Shown: positions 44,116 to 58,100 of the stretch, piece by piece | Layout of the letters: every line of letters begins with the position of its first letter | How positions within the stretch are numbered: position 1 is the first letter of the stretch | Origin: Atriophallophorus winterbourni | Taxonomy: Eukaryota > Platyhelminthes > Trematoda > Plagiorchiida > Microphallidae | Assembly: GCA_013407085.1 (NCBI GenBank) | Contig: JACCGJ010018212.1 | Location: 1-64,000 of the forward strand | Direction: 5' to 3' | DNA: 64,000 nt | Position numbers and translations under genes: made by a program | The notes under the pieces: generated by a model | Told to the model about the DNA's origin: nothing | Database searches by the model: none | What the model saw: the letters and a program-made list of their open reading frames with translations, nothing else

Positions 44116-46560
44116 AATGTTTATTATACATTGAAATATTTTTAAATTTATTCATTTCAACTTACGAAAACCTGTAATATCTTTGAGAATTTCGAAAAAT
44201 AACGAATAAATAATTTGTTTGACAAAAAGATAATTTGATTTTGACCAATTAAATGTATTGCTATCAGCAACATCACTGAAACACAACAAGTATAATTGAA
44301 AGTCACTTAGAATAAGATTCTTTACGATGTTCAACTACAAAATCACAGATTTGTCTCACATTAAATTTCTAACATAATATAGTATAATATAATGTGTTAT
44401 GCACACATCCATTTAATTTACATTCCAACAACTGAATCCGGCTGTTTGCCGTCACACTTAAATTTATTTTAATTGCAGAGAATCGAGGTGTTTCAATGCA
44501 TACCTTTAATTTGTATCCGCTTTTCAAACAGTAACGAGTAGTCAGATCCATTCTTAGTATTGTTTAACAATCGAGTCCTGATACCTCATTTCAATTCTAC
44601 TGTACCATTCTAGCTCCGAAACGGCCCCGAATTGGTTAGTCATTGTTTAAGCAGTGTAAATATATAAAATTGCGAGAGATTTCACATGCTTTCCATTAAT
44701 AGGTAATAACTCGGATATAAATGTTTGTTCTACGGAGCTAAGCAAAAAACGCCTTTACACACAAACGTTTTCATTGTTTTTTAAAGAACAGCGATAGTTG
44801 AAAATTTAAATAGTTAAGGCGTGGGAAAATTAGTATGAGCACAGCCGATCTGAAGATGCAAGCACATTTATATAGCGAAATATTACTTAGATAAAAATAT
44901 TATGAATTCAAAGTGATAGAGAACTTGAGTGTACACCAACACAAATGAGTTCAAGTTACGTGTTAGTTTGTCTTGGTGTTGTTCGAACATGGACACCAGA
45001 CGTGCATGCGTATTGCTATTCACTGAGCGCGTTAATGGATGTTTAGCTCCACTCAGAGGAAGCGAACAATCTTAACTCGTTCAAATCTATAAACTGCATT
45101 CAAACATTTACAATTGCGTCAAACTTGGCATACGGTCACTTCCTTAATATCCAATTAAAAGATGCCTCATAAAAATGGTTTCACGTAGAAAGGGTTTCAG
45201 CTACAATTTGGATCTAACCAACGAAGACAATACCAAATTGTTTCATGCCCGTTTAACGAATTTTCGTTAGCGCACGTGCTTATTAAATGATATTATTAAT
45301 GACTAGATTCTGCTGCAGTGATAGGTTGATTGATATCCGCAGAATAATCATTGAAAGAACGAATCAAATGGATGGCGGAGTGCATATAATCAACTGCGCT
45401 TTATTCCCTAAATATTATTAGGAAAAATAGAAGGCCTCCAATAATATTTATTGATGTAAGATATTCGTTTTTGCTCTGGTTAGCGAATAATGCCTCATAC
45501 AAGTAATGATGAGCAATCGGTGAGAAAATAATTTGCGGATGGTTTACAAAATGGAAATTTGTGACGTAAAATTTATGCAACAAACCCCTGTTCAAATAAA
45601 AACAGGAAAAGGTAAATTCCTGCAACACTTACTTCAAAACAAGAATGTGTTAATCGAAGGATAGATTTTCTCAGCTACAATCATGAAAAAAACATTGTCC
45701 CATACTGCTTCTTCGTTTACTTTTTCAGTATTGCGCGCTGAAGCTATTAAGCGCAAAATGTTGGACAGAATTCATAGGTCTGAAGACGATGGATTTGCGA
45801 CATAGTATTGCTGTCACAAATCAATATCCACAGAATCCTCCTGAGCATCAATACTTCAAATTGTATATCGTTCGATTTTGAGGATGACCAGATTCATGTT
45901 ACCATTTTTCTTAACTCTTCAAGAACTTTCTGTTAAAAACCGAAAGTATATCGTCTGCTATAATTTTTAGATGCGTGTGCAAAAACAGTTTGCTCACACA
46001 AGCTTTTTCCGGGACGGTGATAAATAAACATGTTCTCACTACGGTGCAGTGTACATCAACGTGTGGATGAATGAACGTCTATTATGCACTTCTAATAATA
46101 AAGCACACATCATAACATGATAAGAAACACTCTGATAGACGTCAAATATAATTCTAGATATTTATTTCTTTACTGACTCTTAATTTATAGTTAAAAATGC
46201 AATTATTCGTGTTATACTCAAATAAATTGTATTGAATAACACAGGTGGCTATCAGCTAACAGTTGATAATGCGACCATAGATATAAGTAAGTTGAACTAT
46301 TTGCATTTATATTGCGAATTAGTTCTGCACATAAAACAAATGACAATACATTGATACACGGAAATATTAAAATATAATACGCTCCGAGATTCTGAGTAGC
46401 ACAGCATTTTGCGGCATACATATTCACACATTTAGCGAGATATTTTGGCGAAAAAATACATGTTACTAAACATTTAAAATGGTGTGGATAATAAAGAATG
46501 CTTTTGAATTGCAGCAAAAAATTTGAAATTTAAACTATTGCATACGACGTCATTATTGAA

Positions 46561-47734
46561 ATGGCATTTGTATATAAGGCCTGTGTATTTTTCATGTAAA
46601 ACACATTGGGTATTGAAGAAACTAAAATGCGTATAAAATAAATAAAATGACTTTTATATAGTATTACGACTTCGAATTTTTAATTCAAGGTTAAGTAGAT
46701 TTCTTCAATTAAGTGATAATTTGAATTTCTGTTAGAAAGACAAACATCATTATTTTTATAAAAGTAAATATTTGCTAATCAGAAACCAAATGCAAACTTA
46801 TTGTAAGGAATAAAAGTAACTCTGAACCATAAGTGAAGGGTTCATTTTTTATGAGAAAGATAGTTTATCGTCATTGTATACAGATACCGATCATACTGCA
46901 CCTACCTTATGACTAAAAAGAGCAGAAAAACGGTTGCGGTGTGTGTATAAAGAAACTGAATGTAAATTTAGGTTTTTGATAAAAAATGTTTATTTTCCTT
47001 AAAGAATTTCCAATAGCAACTGGCATATTTTCGGGAATTTATATCACATAGTTTCCAATTCTGTCACTTATAAAATTTCTAAATCGTATTTCCAAACATT
47101 GGAAACAAGTAGCAGAGAGAATAATATTTATCTATTTGGAGTTAGAAAAACATTTTTTCAAAGCAAATTACATTTCTAAGCACGGAGCAAAACGTTGAAC
47201 CACAAATCTTCTGCAATGATGAATACATTTATTGCATATCTTCTGTGTAGTATCCTAACAACTAAAACGTGAGGACGTATTCGAACTATTTGATTTTGAA
47301 ATGTGCCTTTAAATTATAAGAGGCAAATATATATGTTAAACTATTTGGTTCGTGAGAAAAAATGAAATTTGTCAGCCAATTAGTTGAATTACTTTCAAAA
47401 TATTTTAATTAATTTTAATAATCAGCTCGATCGGGAGGACGATTTTCGGGTAATTATAGAGTGCTTTCCATAAACTATTTAACATATAACGCAAACGTCT
47501 ATTAAAATAAAACAGTATATTGTTTTTATTATAGTTTCAGAAGAATCGGGTAATTTATATTTATTTAGAGATGAAAAACAAAGAACCTGTTTTGCTTGGT
47601 GTTGTTAGCTAAGCAATAAAATAATCCAAAAATATTGTGGTTTGCAACAGAAACCCAACTTAAATTTTAATGACAATATGTAGTTTACCTAATAAAAGTT
47701 ATCAAACCTCACTTCGATGCTACTACTGAATATT
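46561..47734. other. AT-rich sequence, nothing recognised
   Basis: Very AT-rich, no coding signal, no repeat match within the window. Confidence 0.4.
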
Positions 47735-49520
47735 ACTGGCTTATTTCGGACGATTTAGACCATGGACGTACATCATAGGACATGAAGTTTTCATGCTCAT
47801 CAGCTTTTCGGATGGCTAAAACATCAGATAAAGGATGAACAATCTCTCTACTGCGATCAAATGGATTGGTAAAAAATCGGACAAATAACATCACTTGCAC
47901 GCTGAAAGCGTGATCTAAGTTTAGCAGTCGATATCAGTACCTATAATGTCCCAGCTAGAAGACGAGTCTTTACACAGTTTCTCCAAATTAAGTGAACAAG
48001 TGTAAGTTCTTCCCAACTCATTTGGTCAAGGTCGAGAACCATCATATCACTTTTCCAAACGTATTTGTACTACAGTACGGTTTGCTTGAAGGGTCTACTT
48101 CTTGATATCTAATCAAAAAAGAGTAGATCTTTTAGTATATTTATCAGCTTTTGGAAACAATTTAACTTTCGTTGCTGTGTCTATCCCCGATAAGTTAAAA
48201 ACACAGTAGGTTCTACTTAAATTGAAAGTACGCAATACAGTAAATTATTTGGTAGAAACTCGCTGTTTACCATAACCTTTCTATTCCCCGGCAGTCTGAG
48301 GATCTTCAGACACCAGAGTTTAAAAGTGATACAATTGCAGCTGCTCCGCTGATCTGATCATTAATCTCCGTTTAATCGCAAGAGGTTATCCACAATGGAT
48401 GAACAAAATTTATGATATTATTTACTATGCATAGTTCTTCAATTCAGGTTATAATTAAAATTCGTTTCGCTCTAGCTTCAGTTTGGTGATGCACTTTTAT
48501 TAGTTTGTTTTGAACACCAAACTATGCACAATAAGGTTGAGGCTTATCAAAGCCCTTCTTACCAAAAAATGTGCAATCTATTTTTGTTAGCATACCAGCA
48601 TCAATAAGCCATGCATCCGATTTTACCTGGACTTAAAAAACTCATTTTAAAGAAATGTGATTTTCCTATGTCTCAATTGTTTGATACATCGTCTTGAAAT
48701 CGGCGAAACAGGAACCGGACGTTAGAAGTCAGATTTGCTGGTGCGAAAGACAAAGTCTGCTTTTTGATTGATTAACAACCCCATGCACGCATTAAGGATA
48801 ACATAAATTTACGAGTAGGCACATTTTGCTATGGTATATTTATCTTGAGGTGGGTGTTAACCATCTGATGATAGCTCAGGATCTCTTCCAACTTCGGACG
48901 CATCCACTGGCTTTGTGCTATAGGTAATTGAAGCTATATCATTTCAACGGCAACTGCTGCCGATACTGTTATTATCCAAAGAACTAGAATGCAGTATGAT
49001 TTCTATCGGTGAGCCAAGAAGTATTGAAGAACAGTTTAATCTGGAGAAATATCTGTTGTCCATCTAGCAAGTGCTGTCTCTCCACAAAATACTAAATCCA
49101 TTGGTACTGCTAGGCTGAGACATTATGACAACGAAGCCTTCACGGATATTGCCAGGACGAATTTGAAACTCATTTTCAGACTATCTAAAATCTGGCACCG
49201 GATGTTTGCTCTTGATTGAATCTTGCAGCATTTGCATGTTTTTATCTCAATACAATGCTGTGGAGTTTTGAGATATGGGTTTTCCTACACCTAGGTGGAA
49301 CAGTTCATGGAATTACGACTTCAATCGGTCGCAAGCAAAATGTTTTTAAAGAACGAGTCATCCGCCTTCACCGATTCCTCTGTCAGTAGAATCAGGTGCG
49401 TTGGAATGAACATGACCACGAATGCAGTCCATGAACACGACTTTGTCAGCATATAGTGCATATGAAACGTGCAGTTAGAGAATTTATCAATTAGGCGACT
49501 TATCCCTAAAACCGCATTTG
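47735..49520 (-). mobile_element. RTE-like LINE, highly degenerate, internally deleted
   Basis: The plus strand begins ggcttatttcggacgatttag, an eroded 3' terminus, and follows the C-terminal region to about 48500. It then jumps to the endonuclease/5' UTR part (ggaaccggacgttagaag near 48715, equivalent to 16950) and runs to the 5' UTR equivalent of about 17800 near 49520. The whole reverse transcriptase is missing. It is the most diverged copy here, so probably the oldest. Confidence 0.8.
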
Positions 49521-49924
49521 CCAAAAATACTTTAGAATTGACTTATAATTTACAAATTGAGCAAAGTGAATTTTGCTTTGAAGAATAAAGTAGAGACATC
49601 GATAAATAAAATACTCTTCGTTAAATAACGCATCACTCACGTTTCTTGAAATACATTAGATCGACATTTCAAACTGTTTTCGCCAAAGTTCATTTAGGAA
49701 TAAAACATTCAGCAAATGGCTTTATAGATATTTCACTTTGCAACCGGTGTAAAAATATCGATTAAGTTATTGTAGTGTTTCATAAAACTCAAACATCCTC
49801 ACGACGGAACAATTAACCTCAGTAAAATAGGCGTATTTACTAACTGATAATCAGAGCCCATTTGGGTGAGCTCTCGAACGCAACAAATCTTGAAGATAAA
49901 TTTATTAGGCTCATTTGAATGCTT

Positions 49925-50225
49925 TTAACCACACATCCCAGAACCAGTTTTATGCTGTTTGCACTAATAAGGTATTGAGTGTATGATCAGGTTCCTCGTT
50001 TGCTTGAAACAGTGGAAGAATTGAAAACAAGTTGCGTTTATATGCAACTGTTGCTAACTAATAAGTGAAAGTAGCACGAAACTGGCCGTATGGTGTGCCC
50101 GATGGAACCACATGCAAATGAGAATATTTGTAAAGGATCATGTGTTTATACCTTACTTACGAGTGTTGTGGCACGTGCGATTGAACTAGTTGGTCGTACC
50201 TACCTTATTTAACAGAAACATACAG
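49925..50225. repeat. Pair of decayed hammerhead units in opposite orientation
   Basis: A minus-strand core at 49947-49972 (CTTATTAG, TGC-AAACA-GCA, AAAAC) and a plus-strand core at 50057-50082 (CTAATAAG, GAAAGTAGCAC, GAAAC) are followed by catgcaaatgag and gaactagttggtcgtacc. The latter are sequence words of the 29373-29766 element. Both cores are mutated at essential positions. Confidence 0.55.
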
Positions 50226-51085
50226 CCACAACTATTTTTTTAAATTGATTATATTTTAATGTATTCAAGATGTTTGTTTGTCTTTATCAATATTTGATTG
50301 ATACCGCCTTTAATCATATGCAATTTTCCTTCTTTCTTTCTGAAAATGAAAAGATTTCAGTGAGTGCATTTTTGCGCTAATCAAAATAAACATTTAAACT
50401 ATAAATCCACGTTTGATGAATTCTGCATCTTGAATTTCGGTGAAGCTTTCTCATTATACTTCAATCACATAACAGACAGTTAATAAGTAAAATGAAAAAA
50501 GAATAAATTAATATTTTTTGCAATGTTTTGCTTCATTTCAATTTTAGATGAACAAACTTCAGTGCATGTACTAAATAGACTCAAACGGTTAGGCATAATG
50601 TTAACAAGTTCATGTTGATTGAAATCCAAATATCCTTTGCAAAAATCGAACAAAATTCGATAAATGACCTTCAGCACTGATATGTTCTGTAAGGTAATAT
50701 GTCTCAACAAAGATGACAATTTTTATATATCACTGCGTAGTGGATCGAAATTATCACCAAAAATAATATGATCGTTGATGTCGGGAAAAAAATAATTGTT
50801 CTAAAAGGATGTCTACAAAATGTTATAAATGTTTTCCGGGAAACAATTTTGAGTCTATATATTATGACCAGTGAAAATTAATTGTCAAATGTGCCAAATT
50901 CAATATACGCAAAATATTTATGTGTGACAATTTTCGGAAATTCCCTAGAAACTACTTGTTAACCACCTTTATTATTATATACTGGAAAATCGATTTTTAA
51001 ATGAATTATTCCACAACTGATATGTCAATACTTCTTGCAAGCCCGTTGAATCTTCATATATATTTTCAAATCTGTTTCATAATAG
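50226..51085. other. AT-rich sequence, nothing recognised
   Basis: No repeat or coding match apart from the candidate exon that begins at 51086. Confidence 0.35.
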
Positions 51086-51180
51086 TTTATGTTTATTTAA
51101 CTCTGGAGGAAAACCAAGCTTTAAAAGACGCTAAATCTCGTGGCAATTTGACCAAAGAATTAAAATCATCCACTTGTGCT
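51086..51180 (+). CDS. Candidate exon, possibly host gene 2
   Basis: Between an acceptor (caaatctgtttcataatag) and a consensus donor (gtaagt at 51181) the frame reads YVYLTLEENQALKDAKSR then GNLTKELKSSTCA. The exon starts in phase 1 and ends in phase 0. The codon content (charged, no low-complexity bias) looks coding in an otherwise AT-rich region. Linking it to the exon at 53412 is inference from phase only. Confidence 0.35.
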
Positions 51181-53411
51181 GTAAGTTTTACTGAATGAAA
51201 GTTTTAAATGTTTCTAATATAACCGTGCAATTGTCCACTTTTAACGTTATTGAATGACGCTAGAAATCACTATTTATTGCATACAGTACCTGCGCATGAT
51301 AATAAAACAGGTTCTTAAATAATAATAAAAAGTTTTACAATACGTTAAATTATGTTCGTATCGAAATAATGTTAACCAAAATACAAATTATCAGAAGGGT
51401 CGAATCATGTAAAATTGTATGTGAAATAAACGATCTCTGAATCGCAATATATTCGAAAATCAATACGGATTTCACTGAATTTGTCTCTACTCGATTAATC
51501 AGCTTTAGTTGTGTGCAAAGTGGTACCTTAAAAGTAAACGTATTTATTTTTTTAAACTCTGTTTTTGTTTTTGACCATTTAACATTTCATTAACTCCACA
51601 ATTTATAGTGAAGTTTGTCTCGCGTTTCCTTATAATGATGTGTTCGACATTTAGTAAGTACGAGACCTAAATGCTTGAAGCTAAACATTCATTGGAAAGT
51701 GAAAACTAAGGATGAAGATGAAAATAATCAGAGGTCGGATAAATACCTGCTATAACGAAATTTGATACACCAACACTTCGCACTAAGTGTGCAGTTTCAG
51801 AATCTTAATTCAACTTCTAATTCATCGTCTTGATAACTTTTATTTTAGAAGGTTAATTTTCGTCTAACCTGATACGTGTATTTTCTCTCTTAAATAAATC
51901 ACGTGAACTGATAGAATATGTTTCGATTCATCCAGCGAGTTAGGTTGTTGCGCAGCAGACAAGAATAATTAGAATTTGAATCTGGCGTCCTGCTAAAGCA
52001 AAAACGAGACCATCTCTGTAAGTAAGGCAATGTCGTCAAATGTAGCATTATCAATCATTAATGCAGAGAATGCGTTGAGGAATAAATTCATTTATTACAA
52101 CTCGGAACATCTCGCAATTAATACTGATCTAAAATGTATTTTATCTTGTACTCTTTTGATACACTGATTTATTTTTCTGAAGTTTGTTTGCTGATAACGC
52201 TGCATCAGGAGAGGTGTATGTTAGTATTGTTTGTGCCGGCATAACATCCGTGTTCATAAAAGAAATAGATAGAGTGACAATGCGTGAAAGTTAGAAGACG
52301 GTGTGCATATGTTCGATTCTTAAAACGTAACCGGGAATAATGCACACTGCCGCAGTTGCTCTTAATAGTTGAAATAATTGTTCTACGATTCAATGATTTG
52401 ATTTGTCACATGAAAGATGTTTATCAATTTACCAACCAACCAAAATATTTGTAATGATGATGCTCATGTCATGTTGATAGTTCGTGTATGATTTCCAACT
52501 GATAAAAATCTAAAGATGTGCTAGATTCTTTACTGAATTACACCGGCACATTCAACAGTGAAGTCAGTTCACTTCTGTGGCATAAATATCCTGAGAGTGG
52601 TTCTGAAATAAACATAATTTAATGGAATGCTTTCCATTGTGAGGGTCACCTTGAATTTCACCATTTTAATTGTTAATGACTCATACTTTTTTCGAATGCA
52701 CATGTTGTCTTGCACGGTGGTGATAAGATATCCTCATTTATTTTACGGTTAAATTTATAAAATTTATTGTATTTCCGTCTCAAATATATAAAACATATGG
52801 TACCGGTATTTATCTTGCGTTAAAATCTTTTGAATTCCACATGGCTCACCTGCTGCAGTTAGACTTTCTACTTCTACTGCATTCTTTACCACCTAATTTG
52901 AAGCAGCTTCAATAATTTCCCATGAATTTCAATAAGGTGCTTTGCAAATCAACATAGGCAATGATCTTATATCTGGACTTGTTTTTGTCTGCTCGCATAC
53001 TTCGACAGGTTCGGTGATTGAAATTCTGTGAATATCAGAGGTTGATCAGGGGCATATGCTCGAATATGATCACAAACTCCATACTAACATCATGGCCCAC
53101 AGGACATCCTCATCAACGCATACAAATATCACGACTTTCATTCAACAAAAAATAATTTGAAGGCTGATTTGTTTAAACATGTGGCTATCCGTTTGATACT
53201 AATTATCGTACCACCGCAAAAAGTCTACATCAAATGTACACCCAAATATTCATGGATTATTAAATTTTATCGCTTTTTTCGCCTTCCTTAATTTATGCGT
53301 ATTCTTCATTTTCTGTTAAACACGAAAAATTTCATATGAATGCCCATTCAATTTTATTCAAAATAATAGCTGCTGGATATTCGGGATTGTATGCTACTTC
53401 GATACGTTCAG
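51181..53411. other. Proposed intron or intergenic sequence
   Basis: AT-rich; no mobile element recognised. Confidence 0.3.
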
Positions 53412-53586
53412 CCACCAGAAAGTTCAACAATCTACGTTGTTGCTGGCGTGACATCTACCCCATATTTACTAGACTTGAATCGACATAACACCAGATCTAC
53501 AATCGATTTGCAGATCAAACATTTCTTTGAAGAAAAATTCCATGGCAACATTGCGATTTCAAACATTAATATCCGAATATTTAACC
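53412..53586 (+). CDS. Candidate exon, possibly host gene 2
   Basis: Acceptor atacgttcag and donor gtgagt (53587) bound 175 nt encoding PPESSTIYVVAGVTSTPYLL, then DLNRHNTRSTIDLQIKHFF and a short run to IRIFN. The exon starts in phase 0, as 51180 requires, and ends in phase 1, as 61896 requires. The product is not recognised. The pyrimidine tract of the acceptor is poor. Confidence 0.35.
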
Positions 53587-53751
53587 GTGAGTTATCAGCT
53601 GCCATTTTCTGATTTCGAGATTTATGAAATATTTGCAGTTATATAAATGTTTAACCCGCTTATACAATACGGAATATGTCATTAATAATACGATTTACTA
53701 ATAACAAATGGTTCAAGATTAGCATTTAATTAAATGATTTATTATTGACCA

Positions 53752-55075
53752 ATGATTCAAGATTCAATATTTAAGAATTATAGTTTTAAAAGCTCATATC
53801 TGTACAATACCATCGGATATTCGTATATGAAAAAATATATAAAATTTTAGGCGCTTAGAAAATTGACCGTTTCTGCACTTAAAAAAATGTTTTTTATTAT
53901 CTCCGTATTAAGGTAAAATATTCGTTAGGATAAATATCTTGTGAAGTTGATTAATTCAGTATTATACACGAGTTGTAGGTTGTAATTACTGAATAAAACG
54001 TTATCAACTTTGTTCCTAAAATACTTTTCACTAGCTAATAGTACAGACTCTGAGGGTATGAAGATCCGTAAGGAACAAACCCACGCCGATAAGAAAACCG
54101 ACGGCAGTTCCAGTAAGATTGTGGAGTATCCAATTCCAGTGTGTGAGTGTGTGTGATATGGCTTGACTGGAGACGAAATAAATGCCTCAGAGAATGATTT
54201 TTTGAGTTCAAAATTTTATAGGTTAGGATTAAATGCAATCGAACCCGTCTGCGATAGAGTGTATCCGAATTAAAATGCACCAGTTTATCCTCATAATTGA
54301 GGTCGAGAAGCTTTGTGATAAATTCACTCGACCATCATGGTGCATTTTGTATCGATTTTCCTTAATTTTGCACTGAAAAATCAACCACTAGGTGAATGTA
54401 TTTATTTAGGGGCAGTAGGTAAGTTGCGAAGGATACATCCAAAATACATCGGAGAATTTCGAGCATGCATTTAGCTCGTTTGTATACGGCATCGCATTGC
54501 ATTCGGTTTTTCACACTACACATAACTCCAATCTCCGAGGTCTTTCGCTAATATCATCAATTCCAGTAGTTTGGATCCAGGGTTGTAGAAGAATGAAACT
54601 TGTTTAATGCATCTGCAGCAATTAGCAATTTCTGAAGTCGAATAGAAGCTTTTTACTTTATGACAGACTGCTTAATAGATCACAATCTATCTGCTAACAA
54701 AAACAGTTGCAGCTTGACTTCATTCGCATCAAAATTTAAGCATTATCCGCAAAACGAATCACAATGGTTGGGACAAGTTTCAGAAGGTAGGCATCTTCTC
54801 AGCCAGGTTAAAAGGCGCCCATTATTACCAAACTCATACAACTTACTCAGAAGTATGGAATGGTCCGCGCGATCAAACGCCATCGGTATGTCCAAGGTAC
54901 ACGCATGTAAGCAGCAACTCTCATTCACTGCATGCGTCCAGTCGTTCATTGTCTCAAGTAGGTTAGTCAGGAAAGAACGAGACTCTCGGAACACAGGTTG
55001 ATCTCTGTGCAACAAATTATTAGTTTTAACATGACTCACAATTCTTACGCACATAATTCGCTTTATAACTTTTGA
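53752..55075 (-). mobile_element. CR1-like LINE, 5'-truncated
   Basis: The minus strand encodes QPVFRESRSFLTNLLETMND, CTLDIPMAFDRADHSILLSK (box A, with D to I at one position), then, after gaps, CDAVYKRAKCMLEILRCIL near 54470 and RRVRLHLILTYKILNSKNHS at 54190-54240. The 3' end at 53752 shows gattcaa repeats like the other CR1 copies. The box B and FADD region is missing or unreadable. It lies directly next to another CR1 copy in the same orientation. Confidence 0.75.
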
Positions 55076-55134
55076 AGGAGTGTAACAAAGCAGTAATTTG
55101 CTGGTTTAGAAAAAGTGTCAAAATTGTAAATCAG

Positions 55135-58100
55135 AAATTTAAGATTCAAGAATTCATAGTCACAAAAAGCACACAGCTTAACAATTATTATACCATAGTA
55201 AATATTCGTTCATGAAAAAAGAATAAGAAATAGTTATGCAATGTCAAGTGTAGTCCATTTGAATGGTTATCATGAGGGAATACGCAGTTATTGTTAGATC
55301 GTAATGCAACAAAAACGTTTCCAATTTCGAATAAACGTTTTGACGCTGGGAGCATTGAGACGTTTTTCATAGCAAGCAATCCTGAGGAAACAGACACGTA
55401 CAGAATCAAAATAACTTCGACGGCTGATACAGGAATGAAGCATTTGCAGTGTCACTGAGTGGCTGCGTTTATGTTGTGACTTACGGTATTTAATAAATGT
55501 TTTAAAGGATTGTGTGGGGTATTTAATATTTTGTATATTAGTATCACATCACTTCCAAGGCATCTTTGAAGGAGAGTGGTGAGTTTCAGTTTTTGCAATC
55601 GTTCCTCGTAGGTTAGGTCCCGGAAACCACTTACGAGTTTAGTATACGATGGCATATTTTATTGAGCAATAGTATATACATTTTTAACCCCGTAGTCCAA
55701 GATTGCAATGCGTTTCATGGTTGAAATTAAGCACACATTAAAAAAGGTGAACAACGTTCCAGGCGAGAAGGTTTTGAAAATCCGTCGCAGCATATCCAGA
55801 AGCTTGGAAGCACGCTTACAGATGACCTCGCAATGCAGACTTTTATTTAGGCTGCCACATACCAAGAATCTAAGATGACTTTGCGACCCGGTCCAGCTTA
55901 AAATCGTCTGCTTAAAATGATATTGGTACTAGAATGGTTATCCACGACCACAATTTAATATGATGAGTGAAGAGAATCAACTTGCATGTCGTTATCGTGA
56001 ACCAAGAAAAGTACTGTTCCGATGAAAGAAACTTGCTGTACGCCACTAGATGCATTAATAACCATTGATTGAATCCCTTTGATTCGAATAATCTATTTAT
56101 GCCCACCGATGTAACTTTTAAGCTATACACCAATCTGCTCGAACTTTCGTAGTGATCGAAGGTTGTAAACTCAGTCAAAAGCTTTGGACATATTCAGATA
56201 GCAAGCGTGGATGCTAGCTACTTCGTAAACTGCAGGGGTCCAATCGTTTCACACCGTCAACAAGTTTCTGCAGCATAAGTGAGATTTACGAAAACCATGC
56301 TGCGCTACAGATAGTAGATTTTGTTATTCTAATCGATGAACTAATTTTCCGTCACAGTAATCTATAGAACTTCAGATGTAGATATCACAGGACGTAAGTT
56401 GACAGGACAGTATTTTGCAGAATATGAACGTCTAACACACTTGTATTTAGGTGAAATCAGCCAAGTATTTCACATTTTCGGCGCTACTCATTCGATTAGA
56501 GAATGTTTAATTAATTCACCTGATGTTTCACGCTTCTGCTGGTCACTAAATTTCAGTAGAGTTTGCGTGATTCTGTCAGGTTCCTGGGATTTCCTTGGAT
56601 ATTTTCGACACAACCGATCTGGATCTCAGTCAGTTACTGCGGCAAATTTATTGGAGGCCATTGTTAAGTCGCATAATTAGAAAATGTATACATATATCGA
56701 TTGTAGTCTTCGGCACAATTGGTGCTGAGAATTATGATGCTAGTAAAGCATTCATAAGGTTGACAACAGTTGAATAAACACTGGCTGGATCAATAACGTT
56801 TTCCAGTACCGAATCCGTTAGTTCGTCATGCGTCATGACCCTAAAAATACCGGATTTCATATTCGTCATGTTGTTAAAGGTTCGATAAAGCAGTTCCGGT
56901 TTTCTTTGCATATTTACAACTAGCTCATGCTTCTGTTATTATCTATGCTCCCGGATAAGATTTGTGACTTGATTGCGCGATTCGCCAAAGTTTGCCACGG
57001 TCAATTCTGTTCTGGCGACCCTGTGAATAGCCCATGAACAATTTTTGCGTTCTCATCCATTTTCCAGTACAACTGCAAGTTCCGAAATTGAATCTATGCT
57101 CTCGCGTTTTGGGACATAGATAAAATTTAAATGTATCTAGTTGGTATCGCAATCTGTCAGGGTTATGCATTGAGAATTCGGATCACTGAAAATGATAATA
57201 TAATTATCGAAAGCCCTAATTGTTTCTAACAAACCAACATAATCCACTTTTATATTTAGTGTTATTTGCTTCATGACTCTACTTGAGTTGCACACATATT
57301 GAAAGAGCAAACGAGTTGACCGATACGATCCAGCGGAGGTTGATACTGAACATCCTCCACGGCCGTTCCTTTGGAGGTTAGAACTAGGTCTAGGATAGAT
57401 GACTAATCAAGTGTCTTTATATATTCGAAATCATTATTATACAGGGAGAGCAATCAAACATTTCGCTGAATTTCTGTTCTAGGACTTGAAGTGGTTGATC
57501 AACTTGGTTATAATGATGTAGTTGTTATCCGTATTGACGGAATTAATAATTCAATATTCTGAGGAATTATAATACGTATTGACCGTTAAGCCACAAAAAT
57601 TGTAATTGGTTATACATCACGTCGACGTGGGTTGAAATTATCAACCGGTTAAAGCATTAGGGTAAATAGCGTAAGAAAAATTTGTTGTTTCGAAACATTA
57701 ATATTTTACGGATCTAATTATGAGTCAACTTTGTCTGTAGATAAGATCGTACAAATAAAGGTGACCATCTAATGACATTTGAACGCTATTTCATAAGATG
57801 TACAAATAGAATGTACACAAAATAATGATGTTGAACATATTCTTTAGACTCGCTTCAAAAATTATTTTTGCGTTAGTCACTTTGCCCATCCACGTGATGT
57901 ATAGGATACGACGGAAGCATTCAGCTTTCATTCGTTTCTGGCTTAGGTGGTTTAGGTTTAACTGCCATACAGTAATGCATTTATCACGCACGCGTTGTAC
58001 ACCAATATCTTTGTGTTTCACAGTCAACTTGCGGTTGCAACAAATACGAAAGTGTGATCAGGACAAAGTGACAGCTGTTCTGACAATTCCCTTATCAACC

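Larger units (their letters stand above)
42215..46560 (-). repeat. Large inverted repeat, arm 2
   Basis: Reverse-complement partner of 28635-32600. It contains about 650 bp not found in arm 1 (roughly 43710-44360), including an RTE-like 3' fragment at 44035-44115. It lacks the hammerhead insertions of arm 1. At 45690-45705 it preserves the empty target site (gggacaatgttttttc in reverse orientation) of the dimer at 29373-29766. Confidence 0.85.
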
